Origin: Desulfococcaceae bacterium
GTDB lineage: Bacteria; Desulfobacterota; Desulfobacteria; Desulfobacterales; Desulfosalsimonadaceae
NCBI GenBank assembly: GCA_030145385.1
Contig: JAQYVU010000035.1
Coordinates: forward strand, 1-42,330
Reading direction: 5' to 3'
DNA length: 42,330 bases
The first letter of the stretch is position 1. Every line of letters begins with the position of its first letter. This document shows positions 7,864-16,241 of this stretch, one piece after another. Both the position numbers and the translations under genes were made by a program. The notes under the pieces are model-generated. The model made no database searches. It saw only the letters and a list, made by a program, of their open reading frames with translations, and was not told the DNA's origin.

Positions 7864-8364
7864 TTACTGCCAGACTGATTGGAGAATGTTCATGACGGAT
7901 TCACCGCCGGCAGAATTAGCAAAAGAAAGTAAAACAGGAATAAACTGTGATACCATGTCCGCATCCAAACCCAGTTGTTTAAACTGGTCATTGACTGCGG
8001 CAAACTTGTTGGCACTTTCCACAGCCTTGGTAAGCCCCCCCAGTCCTCCGGCAAGCCCGGCCATCTTATCGGAAGCATCTGACGTGGATTCCGAAACCGC
8101 AGGCGCTGCTTTAATCAAATCGCCGATTCCGGGAATCGCGCCGGCCACCTGCCCATAGTCGGTTTTCGAAAGCGCCCCTTTTGCCATGTCGAACAGCGCC
8201 CCCGCACCTCCTGTTGCCTGGGGTTCAGTCACCCCCAACTGGCTGGTTAACATCTTTACGAGATCCATTGTAGTCGAAGTTTCCGCACAAACAATTCCGG
8301 CCGGAAAGGACATCAACAAAAAAGAAAACAGCGCAATCAAACCGGTCATTTTTTTCATTTTCAT
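7864..8364 (-). CDS. Exported DUF2780-like protein
   Basis: A 166-aa protein with a clear signal peptide: MKMKKMTG, a hydrophobic core, and likely cleavage after VCA near residue 27. The mature part begins LVKMLTSQLGVTEPQATGGAGALFDMAKGAL, the pattern of the DUF2780 family (often called VcgC/VcgE-like), whose function is unknown. The rest is Ala/Gly/Ser-rich and helical (SQFIPVLLSFANSAGG). CAGGAGATTACC gives a good ribosome site before the ATG. First gene of a probable two-gene operon with the 133-aa protein. Confidence 0.8.
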   Translation of the reverse strand: MKMKKMTGLIALFSFLLMSFPAGIVCAETSTTMDLVKMLTSQLGVTEPQATGGAGALFDMAKGALSKTDYGQVAGAIPGIGDLIKAAPAVSESTSDASDKMAGLAGGLGGLTKAVESANKFAAVNDQFKQLGLDADMVSQFIPVLLSFANSAGGESVMNILQSVWQ

Positions 8365-8525
8365 GGTAATCTCCTGTGTGTGTTTTTGATAAAAAGAATA
8401 TTTGATAATATGTTCAGTAATCAGCGCATGTCAACCAATCCCAAGATAAAAAACAGAATTGTGATTAAGCATTATCGGCCGGCTTCATTTTTTCAGCCAC
8501 GTCAAGGAGTGCCTCTTTTGTAGGA

Positions 8526-8981
8526 TTAAATTCTTTTCCTGATATGAATCACCTTGTCTACGGTGGCGCAAACCGTTCCCTCCTGATCCACCAGGTCAAT
8601 CCGATACGTGCGGACCAATGAGGCTTCGGACTCCAGCGTTTTCCGAATCAAATTCAGTTCAATATCATCTAATAAAAACCGGGCCGTTAATCGCGTTTTT
8701 CCGGGCTTTTTAAAATAGATGGCGGCTTCTTTGTCCCAGACCATGTAATCCGGCCCCAGCAGCTTGATCAGCATGACCATGTAAATGGGATCCACTGCTC
8801 CGAACATGCTGATTCCGGAAATGGTGCCGTAGTAATTTCTGGTCCAGATACGCAACGGGAGTGAAACCCGGACTTCTCGCCAGGAATCATCGATATAGAC
8901 AATTCTTGCCCCGGTCCGGCGATACACCGGATAAAAATTGTACATCCAGCGTTTGATTCGTGTCTTTATTGATTCAGGCAT
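8526..8981 (-). CDS. DUF4442 hot-dog-fold protein
   Basis: A 151-aa protein whose pattern (RVSLPLRIWTRNYYGTISGISMFGAVDPIYMVMLIKLLGPDYMVWDK then YFKKPGKT) fits the DUF4442 family. That family belongs to the hot-dog fold clan of thioesterase-like proteins. No specific substrate is known; acyl-CoA or acyl-ACP binding is a reasonable guess in this fatty-acyl context. Just beyond the stop, the opposite +1 frame stays open for about 20 more codons on the minus strand (8464-8525). A late frameshift that shortened the C-terminus is therefore possible but unproven. Confidence 0.75.
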   Translation of the reverse strand: MPESIKTRIKRWMYNFYPVYRRTGARIVYIDDSWREVRVSLPLRIWTRNYYGTISGISMFGAVDPIYMVMLIKLLGPDYMVWDKEAAIYFKKPGKTRLTARFLLDDIELNLIRKTLESEASLVRTYRIDLVDQEGTVCATVDKVIHIRKRI

Positions 8982-9030
8982 TTTTATTTTAATTCAGCAC
9001 TCCAAAGAAATTTAAATTGTCAAACTTTTA

Positions 9031-9153
9031 TAAAAACGAGCGTTTGGCCCTCAAGACAAGGCGCCGGCTGACGAAAAAGCGGAGCATACGAAGGTATGTG
9101 AACATTTTGAGGAAGACGGCAACGCTGTATTGAGGCTAAAGACGATGTTTTTA
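9031..9153. repeat. Long CAAGGC palindrome, copy 5
   Basis: Arms of about 58 bp pair around GCATAC-GAAG-GTATGT. The outer ends TAAAAACG and GATGTTTTTA and the inner TCAAGACAAGGCGC against GCAACGCTGTATTGA are clear. It ends on the base before the stop codon of the next minus-strand gene. One of the best-preserved copies. Confidence 0.85.
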
Positions 9154-9849
9154 TCAGATGTCCGGGATGGTTTCCGGATAAACCCGCCCATTTGCGCTGA
9201 TCTTAAACACATAAATCAGCCCCGGACGCAGCTTCTTATAAACCGCATTGCCATAGACCGCCTTGATGCCATGTTTCCTGAGCACATCCGGATCATCGGC
9301 CATCTGCCAGACCGCCTCCCAGAACATTTCCTGATCCGGCAGACTCAGCTGCGCCAGAAAATCGGCATAGCGCTTGGGTGCCTGTGATTCCATTTCAATG
9401 GGATAACCGTTTGACGGTGCCATATTTTCGCCGTAGACCCGACGCCATAAATACAACGCCCGTTTTTCACCGGTCATGATATCCTGATTGCTAAACGTGA
9501 CAATCAGTGCGTCAAAAAAAACCACATCCCCTTCAATGAGATATTCCCGCTCCAGTACTTTGTTTAACTGATTGTCCCGGGCCGTTTCGACAAATTTTAA
9601 GGTGGTGTAAAGTTTTCCTTCAATTGTTTCCTGACCGATCACCTTCGCGTAACCAATCTGCTCTTCCCGGGTCAGGTTCGCAATCGCAACTTTTAACTTT
9701 TCATTGTTTTCAAACAGGTCATGAATGGATTTTGAACCGTAAAACAGCAGCCCCCCGAACCCGGCCATCAATATCAGAAACAAAATTATGACGGATCGGA
9801 TAAACACTTTGCCGCTATTATTACTTATAAAATCATGCATTTTAGACAC
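9154..9849 (-). CDS. Membrane-anchored hypothetical protein (231 aa)
   Basis: One N-terminal transmembrane segment (about residues 17-39, IRSVIILFLILMAGFGGLLFYG) is followed by a soluble, probably periplasmic domain of about 190 residues. The domain includes a charged helical stretch (LFENNEKLKVAIANLTREEQIGYAK) and then a beta-rich part. I do not recognise the family. GTG 9849 has AGG five bases upstream; ATG 9840 is the alternative start with no clear ribosome site. The 3' end abuts palindrome copy 5. Confidence 0.7.
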   Translation of the reverse strand: MSKMHDFISNNSGKVFIRSVIILFLILMAGFGGLLFYGSKSIHDLFENNEKLKVAIANLTREEQIGYAKVIGQETIEGKLYTTLKFVETARDNQLNKVLEREYLIEGDVVFFDALIVTFSNQDIMTGEKRALYLWRRVYGENMAPSNGYPIEMESQAPKRYADFLAQLSLPDQEMFWEAVWQMADDPDVLRKHGIKAVYGNAVYKKLRPGLIYVFKISANGRVYPETIPDI

Positions 9850-9904
9850 TTTAACCTGGTATCAATTCAAATGCCAGAGAAAAAAGCTTCACCAATCTTA
9901 TAAA

Positions 9905-9947
9905 ATTGGCAAGGCGTGTAAATTCTTCATTCATGAGACGTACTTTT
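9905..9947 (+). repeat. Half copy of the CAAGGC palindrome family
   Basis: The sequence GGCAAGGCGTGTAAATTC followed by TTCATTCATGAGACGTAC is close to the left arm of copy 3 (4901-4935), but there is no matching right arm. This appears to be a decayed half element directly upstream of the full copy at 9979. Confidence 0.6.
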
Positions 9948-9978
9948 ATATACTATCCCCAATATTTAGAGGGACTAT

Positions 9979-10099
9979 AAAGCTTCAGGTAATGTTTGAG
10001 TGCAAGGCGCAAGCCGATGAAAAAAACGGAGCATACGCATGTATGTGAGTATTTTGAAGAGGCTTGCAACACAGCAATCGGGCATTACCTGGGGCTTTA
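9979..10099. repeat. Long CAAGGC palindrome, copy 6
   Basis: Arms of about 58 bp pair around GCATAC-GCAT-GTATGT. The outer stem is AAAGCTTCAGGTAATGTTTG against CATTACCTGGGGCTTT. TGCAAGGCGC (plus) faces TGCAACACAGC. The right end coincides with the stop codon of the alpha/beta hydrolase gene. The central part closely resembles copy 5 while the outer arms differ. Confidence 0.85.
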
Positions 10100-11029
10100 G
10101 ATGCGGTCTTTGAGCCAGCCGGCCAGATCCGGCCACACTTCCTCCTGCGCTTGCCTGCTCACCACCATTCCCGCATGATCATAGTCTTTTGAAAAACCGG
10201 TATCTTTGCCCAGCACCATAAACATTTTATCCGGACTGCCCAGACGTTTATGAATTTTTCGGCACCCGGCCGGCGGATCATTTTTATCGTTTGCCGCGGC
10301 ATATGTCATAACCGGTATTTTTATGTTCTCCAATCCATCCCAATATGAGTCCCCTTCTGAATTGGTCCACTTGCCCCGAAACTTTTTCCATCGGATGGTT
10401 TCAATCATAGTTCCGGCAGACTCAATCTCAGACCCCAAACCAAATTTGGGTGCCGGAAAATTTCCTATTACCCGCAGCAATGTTGACAAAGTCCATGCCA
10501 CCGGCGGTATTTTTAAATACCTGTCGCCAAGGCTGATCTGGCTCCCGAAGGTAACAAGGCTTAACACACGATCCTGATTCAGCCAGTTGACCGAAAGTGC
10601 GGCAAGTATAAAAAGACCGCCAAATGAATGCCCGACCCAGAAAGCCGGCGTTCCGGTAATGTTAAACACGGCATCGGCAATTGCCGGTAAATCATACCGG
10701 ATCTGATCTTCCGCCGTAATCTCTGAAAAAGACTCCCCTTTGGGCGAAAGGCCGTGACCTCTGAGTTCCGGGATCCACACATCAAACCCCTGGTCTGCCA
10801 GATAGACTCCCAGACCGATCCCTTTGGGAGAAATCCAGAAGCTCCTTGTTGCATAGCTGCCGTGGATTAAAATCACCGGAATTGATAATGGCTGTTCGTT
10901 TCTCGGCTTAATCCGACTAAGTGTCAGCCGGGCATTATCCGCGGTATAAATGTTTCTTACTTCGACCGCCACGCCCCCCATCAGGTGGTGCTCCGGTTCT
11001 GATATACTTTTGTGTTGCTGAAAATTCAT
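10097..11029 (-). CDS. Alpha/beta hydrolase
   Basis: A 310-aa hydrolase with the oxyanion-hole motif VILIHGSY (near 52-59), LRGHGLSP, the nucleophile elbow GHSFGG with Ser 135, and a likely acid in AANDKNDPP. A C-terminal catalytic His is expected in DYDHAGM. The layout is that of lipase/esterase or PHA-depolymerase-like enzymes of the cytosol; no signal peptide is seen. It probably cleaves an ester or thioester, but the substrate is not visible. It stands alone, with its 3' end inside palindrome copy 6. Confidence 0.85.
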   Translation of the reverse strand: MNFQQHKSISEPEHHLMGGVAVEVRNIYTADNARLTLSRIKPRNEQPLSIPVILIHGSYATRSFWISPKGIGLGVYLADQGFDVWIPELRGHGLSPKGESFSEITAEDQIRYDLPAIADAVFNITGTPAFWVGHSFGGLFILAALSVNWLNQDRVLSLVTFGSQISLGDRYLKIPPVAWTLSTLLRVIGNFPAPKFGLGSEIESAGTMIETIRWKKFRGKWTNSEGDSYWDGLENIKIPVMTYAAANDKNDPPAGCRKIHKRLGSPDKMFMVLGKDTGFSKDYDHAGMVVSRQAQEEVWPDLAGWLKDRI

Positions 11030-11086
11030 AATCTTTCTAACTCGAAATAGAATTATTAATTGAAGGTTTGCAAGACCCCACTTTAC

Positions 11087-11114
11087 TTGACAAGTTCAAT
11101 TATCAAACTATAAT
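11087..11114 (+). promoter_or_regulatory. Sigma-70-like promoter
   Basis: TTGACA (11087-11092) and TATAAT (11109-11114) are both consensus hexamers with 16-bp spacing. The promoter points at the glycosyltransferase-recN pair and leaves a leader of about 215 nt. The rest of the 11030-11335 gap holds nothing I can identify. Confidence 0.65.
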
Positions 11115-11335
11115 GGTTTCTAATATATGTATTCTTCTTCAAACTGGCAGTCAATTTATTTTCAAGCCAATGACATGGAATACAATTTCAAAGATTCACT
11201 TCAGATTCAATGAATACTGAAGCAAAAAAAGCGATGTATATCCGGTGCATTCGTTTGATGAGAACCCCGACTGCACAGCCGGGATATCTGAAGTGGCGCA
11301 TTTACGCTCGAACCATGGTATAAGGATAATTTAAA

Positions 11336-12679
11336 ATGAGCCATGAAAAAAATTGCACATGCTTCTTTTGCTCAACCCGACAGCGTATCGGATTTGTCTC
11401 GACGCGTATTGCCGGCACGGACGGCGTATCCCTTGAAGCCTTCAAGTGGGCCAAAGTTCTTGAAAAACGGGACTTTAAGTGTTTTTATTTTGCCGGTGAA
11501 CTCGATACAGCCCCGGAAGTCTCTTTTCAGTCTAAAAAAGCACACTTTTCTCATCCGGAAATCAGAAAAATTTTTCGGGCGTGCTTTGACAAACGAACCC
11601 GCAAGCGATCAATCACAAACAAGATTCAGGAAATTAAAGAAGAACTCAAAGACGACCTGTATCAGTTCATCAACAAATTTAACATCAGCCTGCTGATTCC
11701 CCAAAATGCGCTGACCATCCCCTTGAATATCCCTTTGGGCCTTGCATTGACTGAAGTCATCGCGGAAACCGGAATGCCGGCCATCGCTCATCACCATGAT
11801 TTTTTCTGGGAACGCACGCATTTTCTGACCAATGCGGTGTGGGACTACTTAAATATGGCATTCCCCCCCCATATACCGACAATTCATCACGTGGTCATCA
11901 ATTCTTCGGCAGACAATCAGCTGGGGCTGAGAACGGGCATCTCCTCATCGATCATGCCGAATGTCATGGATTTTGACAATCCGCCACCCCCGATTGACGA
12001 ATATGCTGAAGATGTCCGCCAGGCTTTCGGGGTAAAAGACGATGAATATTTTATCCTTCAGCCCACCCGGGTCATCAAACGAAAAGGGATTGAACATGCA
12101 ATCGAGCTGGTAAGCCGGCTGGGCCTGAAAGCCAAGCTGATAATTTCCCATGCATCCGGCGATGAAGGATATGATTATGAAAACCGTATCCGGGAGTATT
12201 CAAAACTCTTGAATGTTGATACAATTTTTGTTTCAAAGCGTATTGATGAAAAAAGAGGTCTTACCAAAAAAGGAGAAAAAATATATACACTGGAAGATGT
12301 CTATCCCCATGCCGACCTGGTCACTTACCCCTCCAACCTCGAAGGATTCGGCAACGCGTTTTTAGAAGCGATATATTTCTGCAAACCCATTGTTGTGAAC
12401 ACCTATTCCATTTACTCCATTGATATCAAGCCCAAAGGATTCAAAGTCATTGAACTTGATGGTTATGTGACCCAAAAAGCAGTTGAAGAGACAAAAAAAG
12501 TATTGAAAAATTCCCTGACGTGCGAAAATATGACCAGCCATAACTATAATGTTGCCCGGCGGTTTTATTCTTATTCGGTTCTTGAACAAAACCTGATCGG
12601 CATATTAAACGTGATTGCGCCATGTACGGATCATATTATGACTGATAATAATACTTGCCAGATTAAACATGCTCGCTGA
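11336..12679 (+). CDS. GT4-like glycosyltransferase
   Basis: A 447-aa GT-B fold enzyme. The N-terminal half begins with the usual strand IGFVSTRIAGTDGVSLEAFKWAKVLE. The C-terminal half has the nucleotide-sugar site: LQPTRVIKRKGIEHAIELV and the E-x7-E signature in EGFGNAFLE. An unusual N-terminal CTCFFC segment could bind metal or just be flexible. The acceptor and sugar are unknown; mannosyl- or glucosyl-transfer to a small glyceride-like acceptor is one possibility in this family. AAGGA precedes the ATG. It overlaps recN by 11 bp, so recN translation is likely coupled to it. Confidence 0.85.
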   Translation: MSHEKNCTCFFCSTRQRIGFVSTRIAGTDGVSLEAFKWAKVLEKRDFKCFYFAGELDTAPEVSFQSKKAHFSHPEIRKIFRACFDKRTRKRSITNKIQEIKEELKDDLYQFINKFNISLLIPQNALTIPLNIPLGLALTEVIAETGMPAIAHHHDFFWERTHFLTNAVWDYLNMAFPPHIPTIHHVVINSSADNQLGLRTGISSSIMPNVMDFDNPPPPIDEYAEDVRQAFGVKDDEYFILQPTRVIKRKGIEHAIELVSRLGLKAKLIISHASGDEGYDYENRIREYSKLLNVDTIFVSKRIDEKRGLTKKGEKIYTLEDVYPHADLVTYPSNLEGFGNAFLEAIYFCKPIVVNTYSIYSIDIKPKGFKVIELDGYVTQKAVEETKKVLKNSLTCENMTSHNYNVARRFYSYSVLEQNLIGILNVIAPCTDHIMTDNNTCQIKHAR

Positions 12680-14396
12680 ACTTTCCATTAAAAATTTTGC
12701 AATTATTGATGATTTAACCGTCTGTTTCTCAAAGGGCCTGACTATTTTAAGCGGTGAAACCGGGGCCGGAAAATCAATCATTATCAATGCAATCAATCTG
12801 CTGCTGGGAAGCCGCGCAACATCCAAAATGATTCGCACCGGTGCGGAAACTGCTGAAATAGAAGCATTGTTTCATCCCCCGGCATCGAGCTCTGCGATCA
12901 AAATACTGAAAGACCAGGGCATTGAATCCTCCGAAGAACTGTTGATCCGACGGGTTATCTCCATCAATGACCGCCACCGGATTTATATCAACGGCCGTCT
13001 TTCAACCATGCATTTTTTAAACAAAGTGACTCAAAATCTTGCCGCGATCTCCGGTCAGCATGAGCATCAGCAGCTGTTAAATGAATCAAATCACCTGCTG
13101 ATCCTTGATCAATTCGGCGACATTATGCCGCTTCGCCAACAGGTTTATAACGCCTATCACCATATCCTGCCGCTGATCCAGGAACTGGATCACTTAAAGG
13201 CCAACCGCCGAAAACAGCAGGAGCATACTGAACTGCTTGAATTTCAAAAAAAAGAGATTGAAGATGCCGGCATCGTGGCAAATGAAGATGAATTACTGAA
13301 AAAAGAACAGACCCGTTTAAAAAACGCGGAAACGCTTTATCAAATCGTTGCCGGAGTTTCTGAAACACTGTATAGCTCAGATGGCGCAATCGCTGAAAAG
13401 CTGGGAGAAATCAACCGACAGCTTGAAAGCGCATCCCGCATTGACGAAACCCTGGAATCCACTGCCGGAGAATTAAGCGATGCGGCATTCCGCATTGAAG
13501 ACATTGCCCGGGAGCTTAACACTTACATTGACGGGATTCAGTCGGATGAACAGCGTCTGGAAGAAATTGAATCCCGCCTGGACCTGATTAATCGGTTAAA
13601 GCGTAAATACGGAGGATCTCTTGATGCCGTCTTGCAACATCTGGATACTATTGACAAAGAGCTTAATGATCATAACACGTTAGATGACCGGATTTTACAA
13701 TCAGAGCAGAATATACAGGAAAAACACAGGCAACTGACTGATCTGGCGGCCGGACTTTGCCAAAAACGCCGAAAACTTTCCGTTATTTTATCAAAAAAAG
13801 TAGAACAGGAATTAAATGTATTAAAAATGCCGAACACCCGGTTTGAAATCGCTTTTGCCCAAACTGCCGCAACACCGGCAACACCTGCCTATTTAACGGC
13901 CAACGGTAAGGTAATTGCGGAAACCGGTACGGAACAGGCATGCTTCATGATTGCACCCAATATTGGAGAGGATTTAAAACCGCTGTCGAACATCGCATCC
14001 GGCGGAGAACTTTCCCGGGTGGTCCTGGCTTTAAAATCAATTACCGCAAATGATGCATCGACCAGCACCATGATTTTTGATGAAGTGGATGCCGGCATCG
14101 GCGGCGAAGTCGCGGAAGTGGTGGGCAAAAAACTATCCGACCTTGCGACTGCCAATCAGGTCATCTGCATCACGCACCTGGCCCAGATCGCCGCTTTTGG
14201 GGATCACCATTTACAGATATCAAAACATATTGAAAAAATGCGAACCTGCACCCGAATATCGCCATTAGACACGGATCAGCGACTGAAAGAAACCGCCCGG
14301 ATGATCGGCGGAGAAAAAATCACCACCGCCACCCTCGACCATGCCCGGGAAATGCTGGGAATCAGCCAAACGTACCGGCAAAAACTGTCAAACTAA
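12669..14396 (+). CDS. recN: DNA repair protein RecN
   Basis: A 575-aa SMC-like ATPase of double-strand break repair. Walker A GETGAGKS is at residues 29-36, followed by long central coiled-coil arms (about 150-360). Then come the ABC signature ASGGELSR (about 444) and Walker B MIFDEVDAGIGG (about 468), with ITHLAQIA downstream. Length and order are standard. The start ATGCTCGCTGAACTTTC lies within the end of the glycosyltransferase gene. No separate promoter or LexA-type box is evident upstream because of the overlap. Confidence 0.96.
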   Translation: MLAELSIKNFAIIDDLTVCFSKGLTILSGETGAGKSIIINAINLLLGSRATSKMIRTGAETAEIEALFHPPASSSAIKILKDQGIESSEELLIRRVISINDRHRIYINGRLSTMHFLNKVTQNLAAISGQHEHQQLLNESNHLLILDQFGDIMPLRQQVYNAYHHILPLIQELDHLKANRRKQQEHTELLEFQKKEIEDAGIVANEDELLKKEQTRLKNAETLYQIVAGVSETLYSSDGAIAEKLGEINRQLESASRIDETLESTAGELSDAAFRIEDIARELNTYIDGIQSDEQRLEEIESRLDLINRLKRKYGGSLDAVLQHLDTIDKELNDHNTLDDRILQSEQNIQEKHRQLTDLAAGLCQKRRKLSVILSKKVEQELNVLKMPNTRFEIAFAQTAATPATPAYLTANGKVIAETGTEQACFMIAPNIGEDLKPLSNIASGGELSRVVLALKSITANDASTSTMIFDEVDAGIGGEVAEVVGKKLSDLATANQVICITHLAQIAAFGDHHLQISKHIEKMRTCTRISPLDTDQRLKETARMIGGEKITTATLDHAREMLGISQTYRQKLSN

Positions 14397-14602
14397 ACCC
14401 GGACTTTTTTACTCTCGGGGATATCCGATTTCACCTCACATACGGCATCAGACGTTGCCTCGCATCGTTTAATATAGCGAGACAAAATGTTTTCCTTGTA
14501 CCTGTTCCATGCTCCCGGGGACAGACCTGGCAATCGCTCAACTCGGGCTTTAAGTTTGTTTTGAATATCCGGCTGATATTTTCTGATATCCGGATAATAA
14601 AT
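14393..14602 (-). other. Open frame without a normal start, possible gene remnant
   Basis: On the minus strand 69 codons stay open between a stop at 14603-14605 and TAG at 14393-14395. They read YYPDIRKYQPDI, then RVERLPGLSPGAWNRYKENI, then RCEATSDAVCEVKSD. The composition looks protein-like, but there is no ATG, GTG or TTG at the left boundary. It could be the 3' remnant of a lost gene, a gene with a rare start, or chance. It converges on recN and shares its stop region. Confidence 0.35.
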
Positions 14603-14629
14603 TTACAAATACAATCTGCGCAATCACTC

Positions 14630-14658
14630 TTGACCCGGACTGTTAAACAAGGTATATT
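14630..14658 (+). promoter_or_regulatory. Promoter for citrate synthase
   Basis: TTGACC (14630-14635) and TATATT (14653-14658) are separated by 17 bp. They lie about 170 nt upstream of the gltA start in an AT-rich leader. Good match to a sigma-70 promoter. Confidence 0.6.
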
Positions 14659-14832
14659 GAATAAATTTATCGGTTTAAAATAGTTGTTAAATGTATAAAT
14701 TTATTTTCAAGTATTTATCATTATTAAGCCATTCTTTGCCCAAGACCACTCAACGATTAAGTTTTATAATTATAGATAGTTGAAATATAATACATACGAA
14801 ATTAGAACAAAATAACGTTAAGGAATCAAATT

Positions 14833-16143
14833 ATGAAAGAGTATGCCACATTAACCATTGATGGGAAAGAGCTGAAGCTACCGGTTATCATAGGGACTGA
14901 AGGTGAAAAAGCAATTGATATCAGGTCACTGAGACAGGAGACCGGATGCATCACCTATGATCCAGGGTTTGCCAACACCGGCAGTTGCAAAAGCAAAATC
15001 ACGTTTATGAACGGTGAAAAAGGCATCCTGCGCCACCGCGGCATTCCCATTGAACAACTGGCTGAAAAATCATCTTTTGTGGAAACCTCATATCTGATCA
15101 TGCACGGTCATCTGCCGACACGCAAAGAACTCACCCGAACCAGCATCATGTTAAATGATCAATCCATGGTTCATGAAGACATGCAGTTCTTTTTCCAGAA
15201 TTATCCCCGATTGTCGCATCCCATGGGCATTCTGTCTGCCATGGTCAATGCACTGCGGAGTTTTTATCCGGAAATAATCACCACCCAGGAGGAATTTGAA
15301 AAAGTTTTCATCCGCCTGCTGTCTAAAGTCCGAACCATGGCGGCCATGTCTTACAAAATATCCAGGGGCCACAAGGTGATTTATCCACGGACGGACTACA
15401 CCTACTGCGCCAACTTCCTGAATATGATGTTTGACAGCCCGGTCAATCCCTACCGCCTTGACCGGGATGTCGTCAAAGCGCTGAACACATTCTGGATTCT
15501 CCATGCAGACCACGAACAGAACTGTTCCACATCTGCGGTTAAAACCGTTGGCAGTTCGCAGGCAAATGTTTATGCCTCTATTTCAGCCGGAATCACCGCA
15601 TTATGGGGCCCCCTTCACGGCGGCGCCAACCAGGCCGTCATTGAAATGCTGACGGCCATTCACAAAAAGGGCGTGGGCATCAGCGAAGTCGTGGAAAAAG
15701 CAAAAAACAGGCGGAGTTCCTTCCGTTTGATGGGATTCGGGCACCGGGTATACAAAACATATGACCCGAGGGCAAAAATCATGAAGAAAGTTTGTGACAA
15801 GGTTTTGCCCAAACTGAAAATAAATGACCCGCTGCTTGAAATTGCCAAACAACTCGAGGAAGTCGCTTTAAGTGATCAGTACTTTGTTGACAAAAACCTT
15901 TACCCGAATGTGGACTTCTACAGCGGCATATTATTAAGAGCCATGGGCATCCCGACGAATATGTTTCCCGTGATGTTTGCTATCGGAAGACTGCCGGGAT
16001 GGATTGCCCAATGGAAGGAGAATATGGATGACAAGGAGCAAAAAATCACCCGGCCCCGGCAGATCTACACAGGATTGAATAAATCCCCGTATATCCCGAT
16101 CTCCAAACGGGATTCCGACTCGGAAGACGACAGCGACTATTAA
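14833..16143 (+). CDS. gltA: Citrate synthase
   Basis: A 436-aa type II (hexameric, Gram-negative type) citrate synthase condensing acetyl-CoA and oxaloacetate. The three catalytic residues are at the expected places: His 262 (GPLHGGANQ), His 304 (GFGHRVYKTYDPR) and Asp 361 (PNVDFYSG). The N-terminal beta domain (MKEYATLTIDGKELKLPV) marks the large form. AAGGAATCAAATT precedes the ATG. The acidic tail SDSEDDSDY is slightly unusual. In a complete-oxidising sulfate reducer this would feed an oxidative TCA cycle; in others it serves glutamate synthesis. Confidence 0.96.
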   Translation: MKEYATLTIDGKELKLPVIIGTEGEKAIDIRSLRQETGCITYDPGFANTGSCKSKITFMNGEKGILRHRGIPIEQLAEKSSFVETSYLIMHGHLPTRKELTRTSIMLNDQSMVHEDMQFFFQNYPRLSHPMGILSAMVNALRSFYPEIITTQEEFEKVFIRLLSKVRTMAAMSYKISRGHKVIYPRTDYTYCANFLNMMFDSPVNPYRLDRDVVKALNTFWILHADHEQNCSTSAVKTVGSSQANVYASISAGITALWGPLHGGANQAVIEMLTAIHKKGVGISEVVEKAKNRRSSFRLMGFGHRVYKTYDPRAKIMKKVCDKVLPKLKINDPLLEIAKQLEEVALSDQYFVDKNLYPNVDFYSGILLRAMGIPTNMFPVMFAIGRLPGWIAQWKENMDDKEQKITRPRQIYTGLNKSPYIPISKRDSDSEDDSDY

Positions 16144-16157
16144 AACCGTCTGAAATC

Positions 16158-16204
16158 AAACGGCCATTTTTGCAATTTAACAGCAAAAATGGCCGTTTTT
16201 TTTT
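16158..16204 (+). terminator. Intrinsic terminator after gltA
   Basis: Perfect 16-bp stem AAACGGCCATTTTTGC / GCAAAAATGGCCGTTT with a 9-nt loop, followed by a run of T. Confidence 0.92.
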
Positions 16205-16241
16205 GGGGAAACATCAAACCTGGAATGAGCTAGTAAATTTT

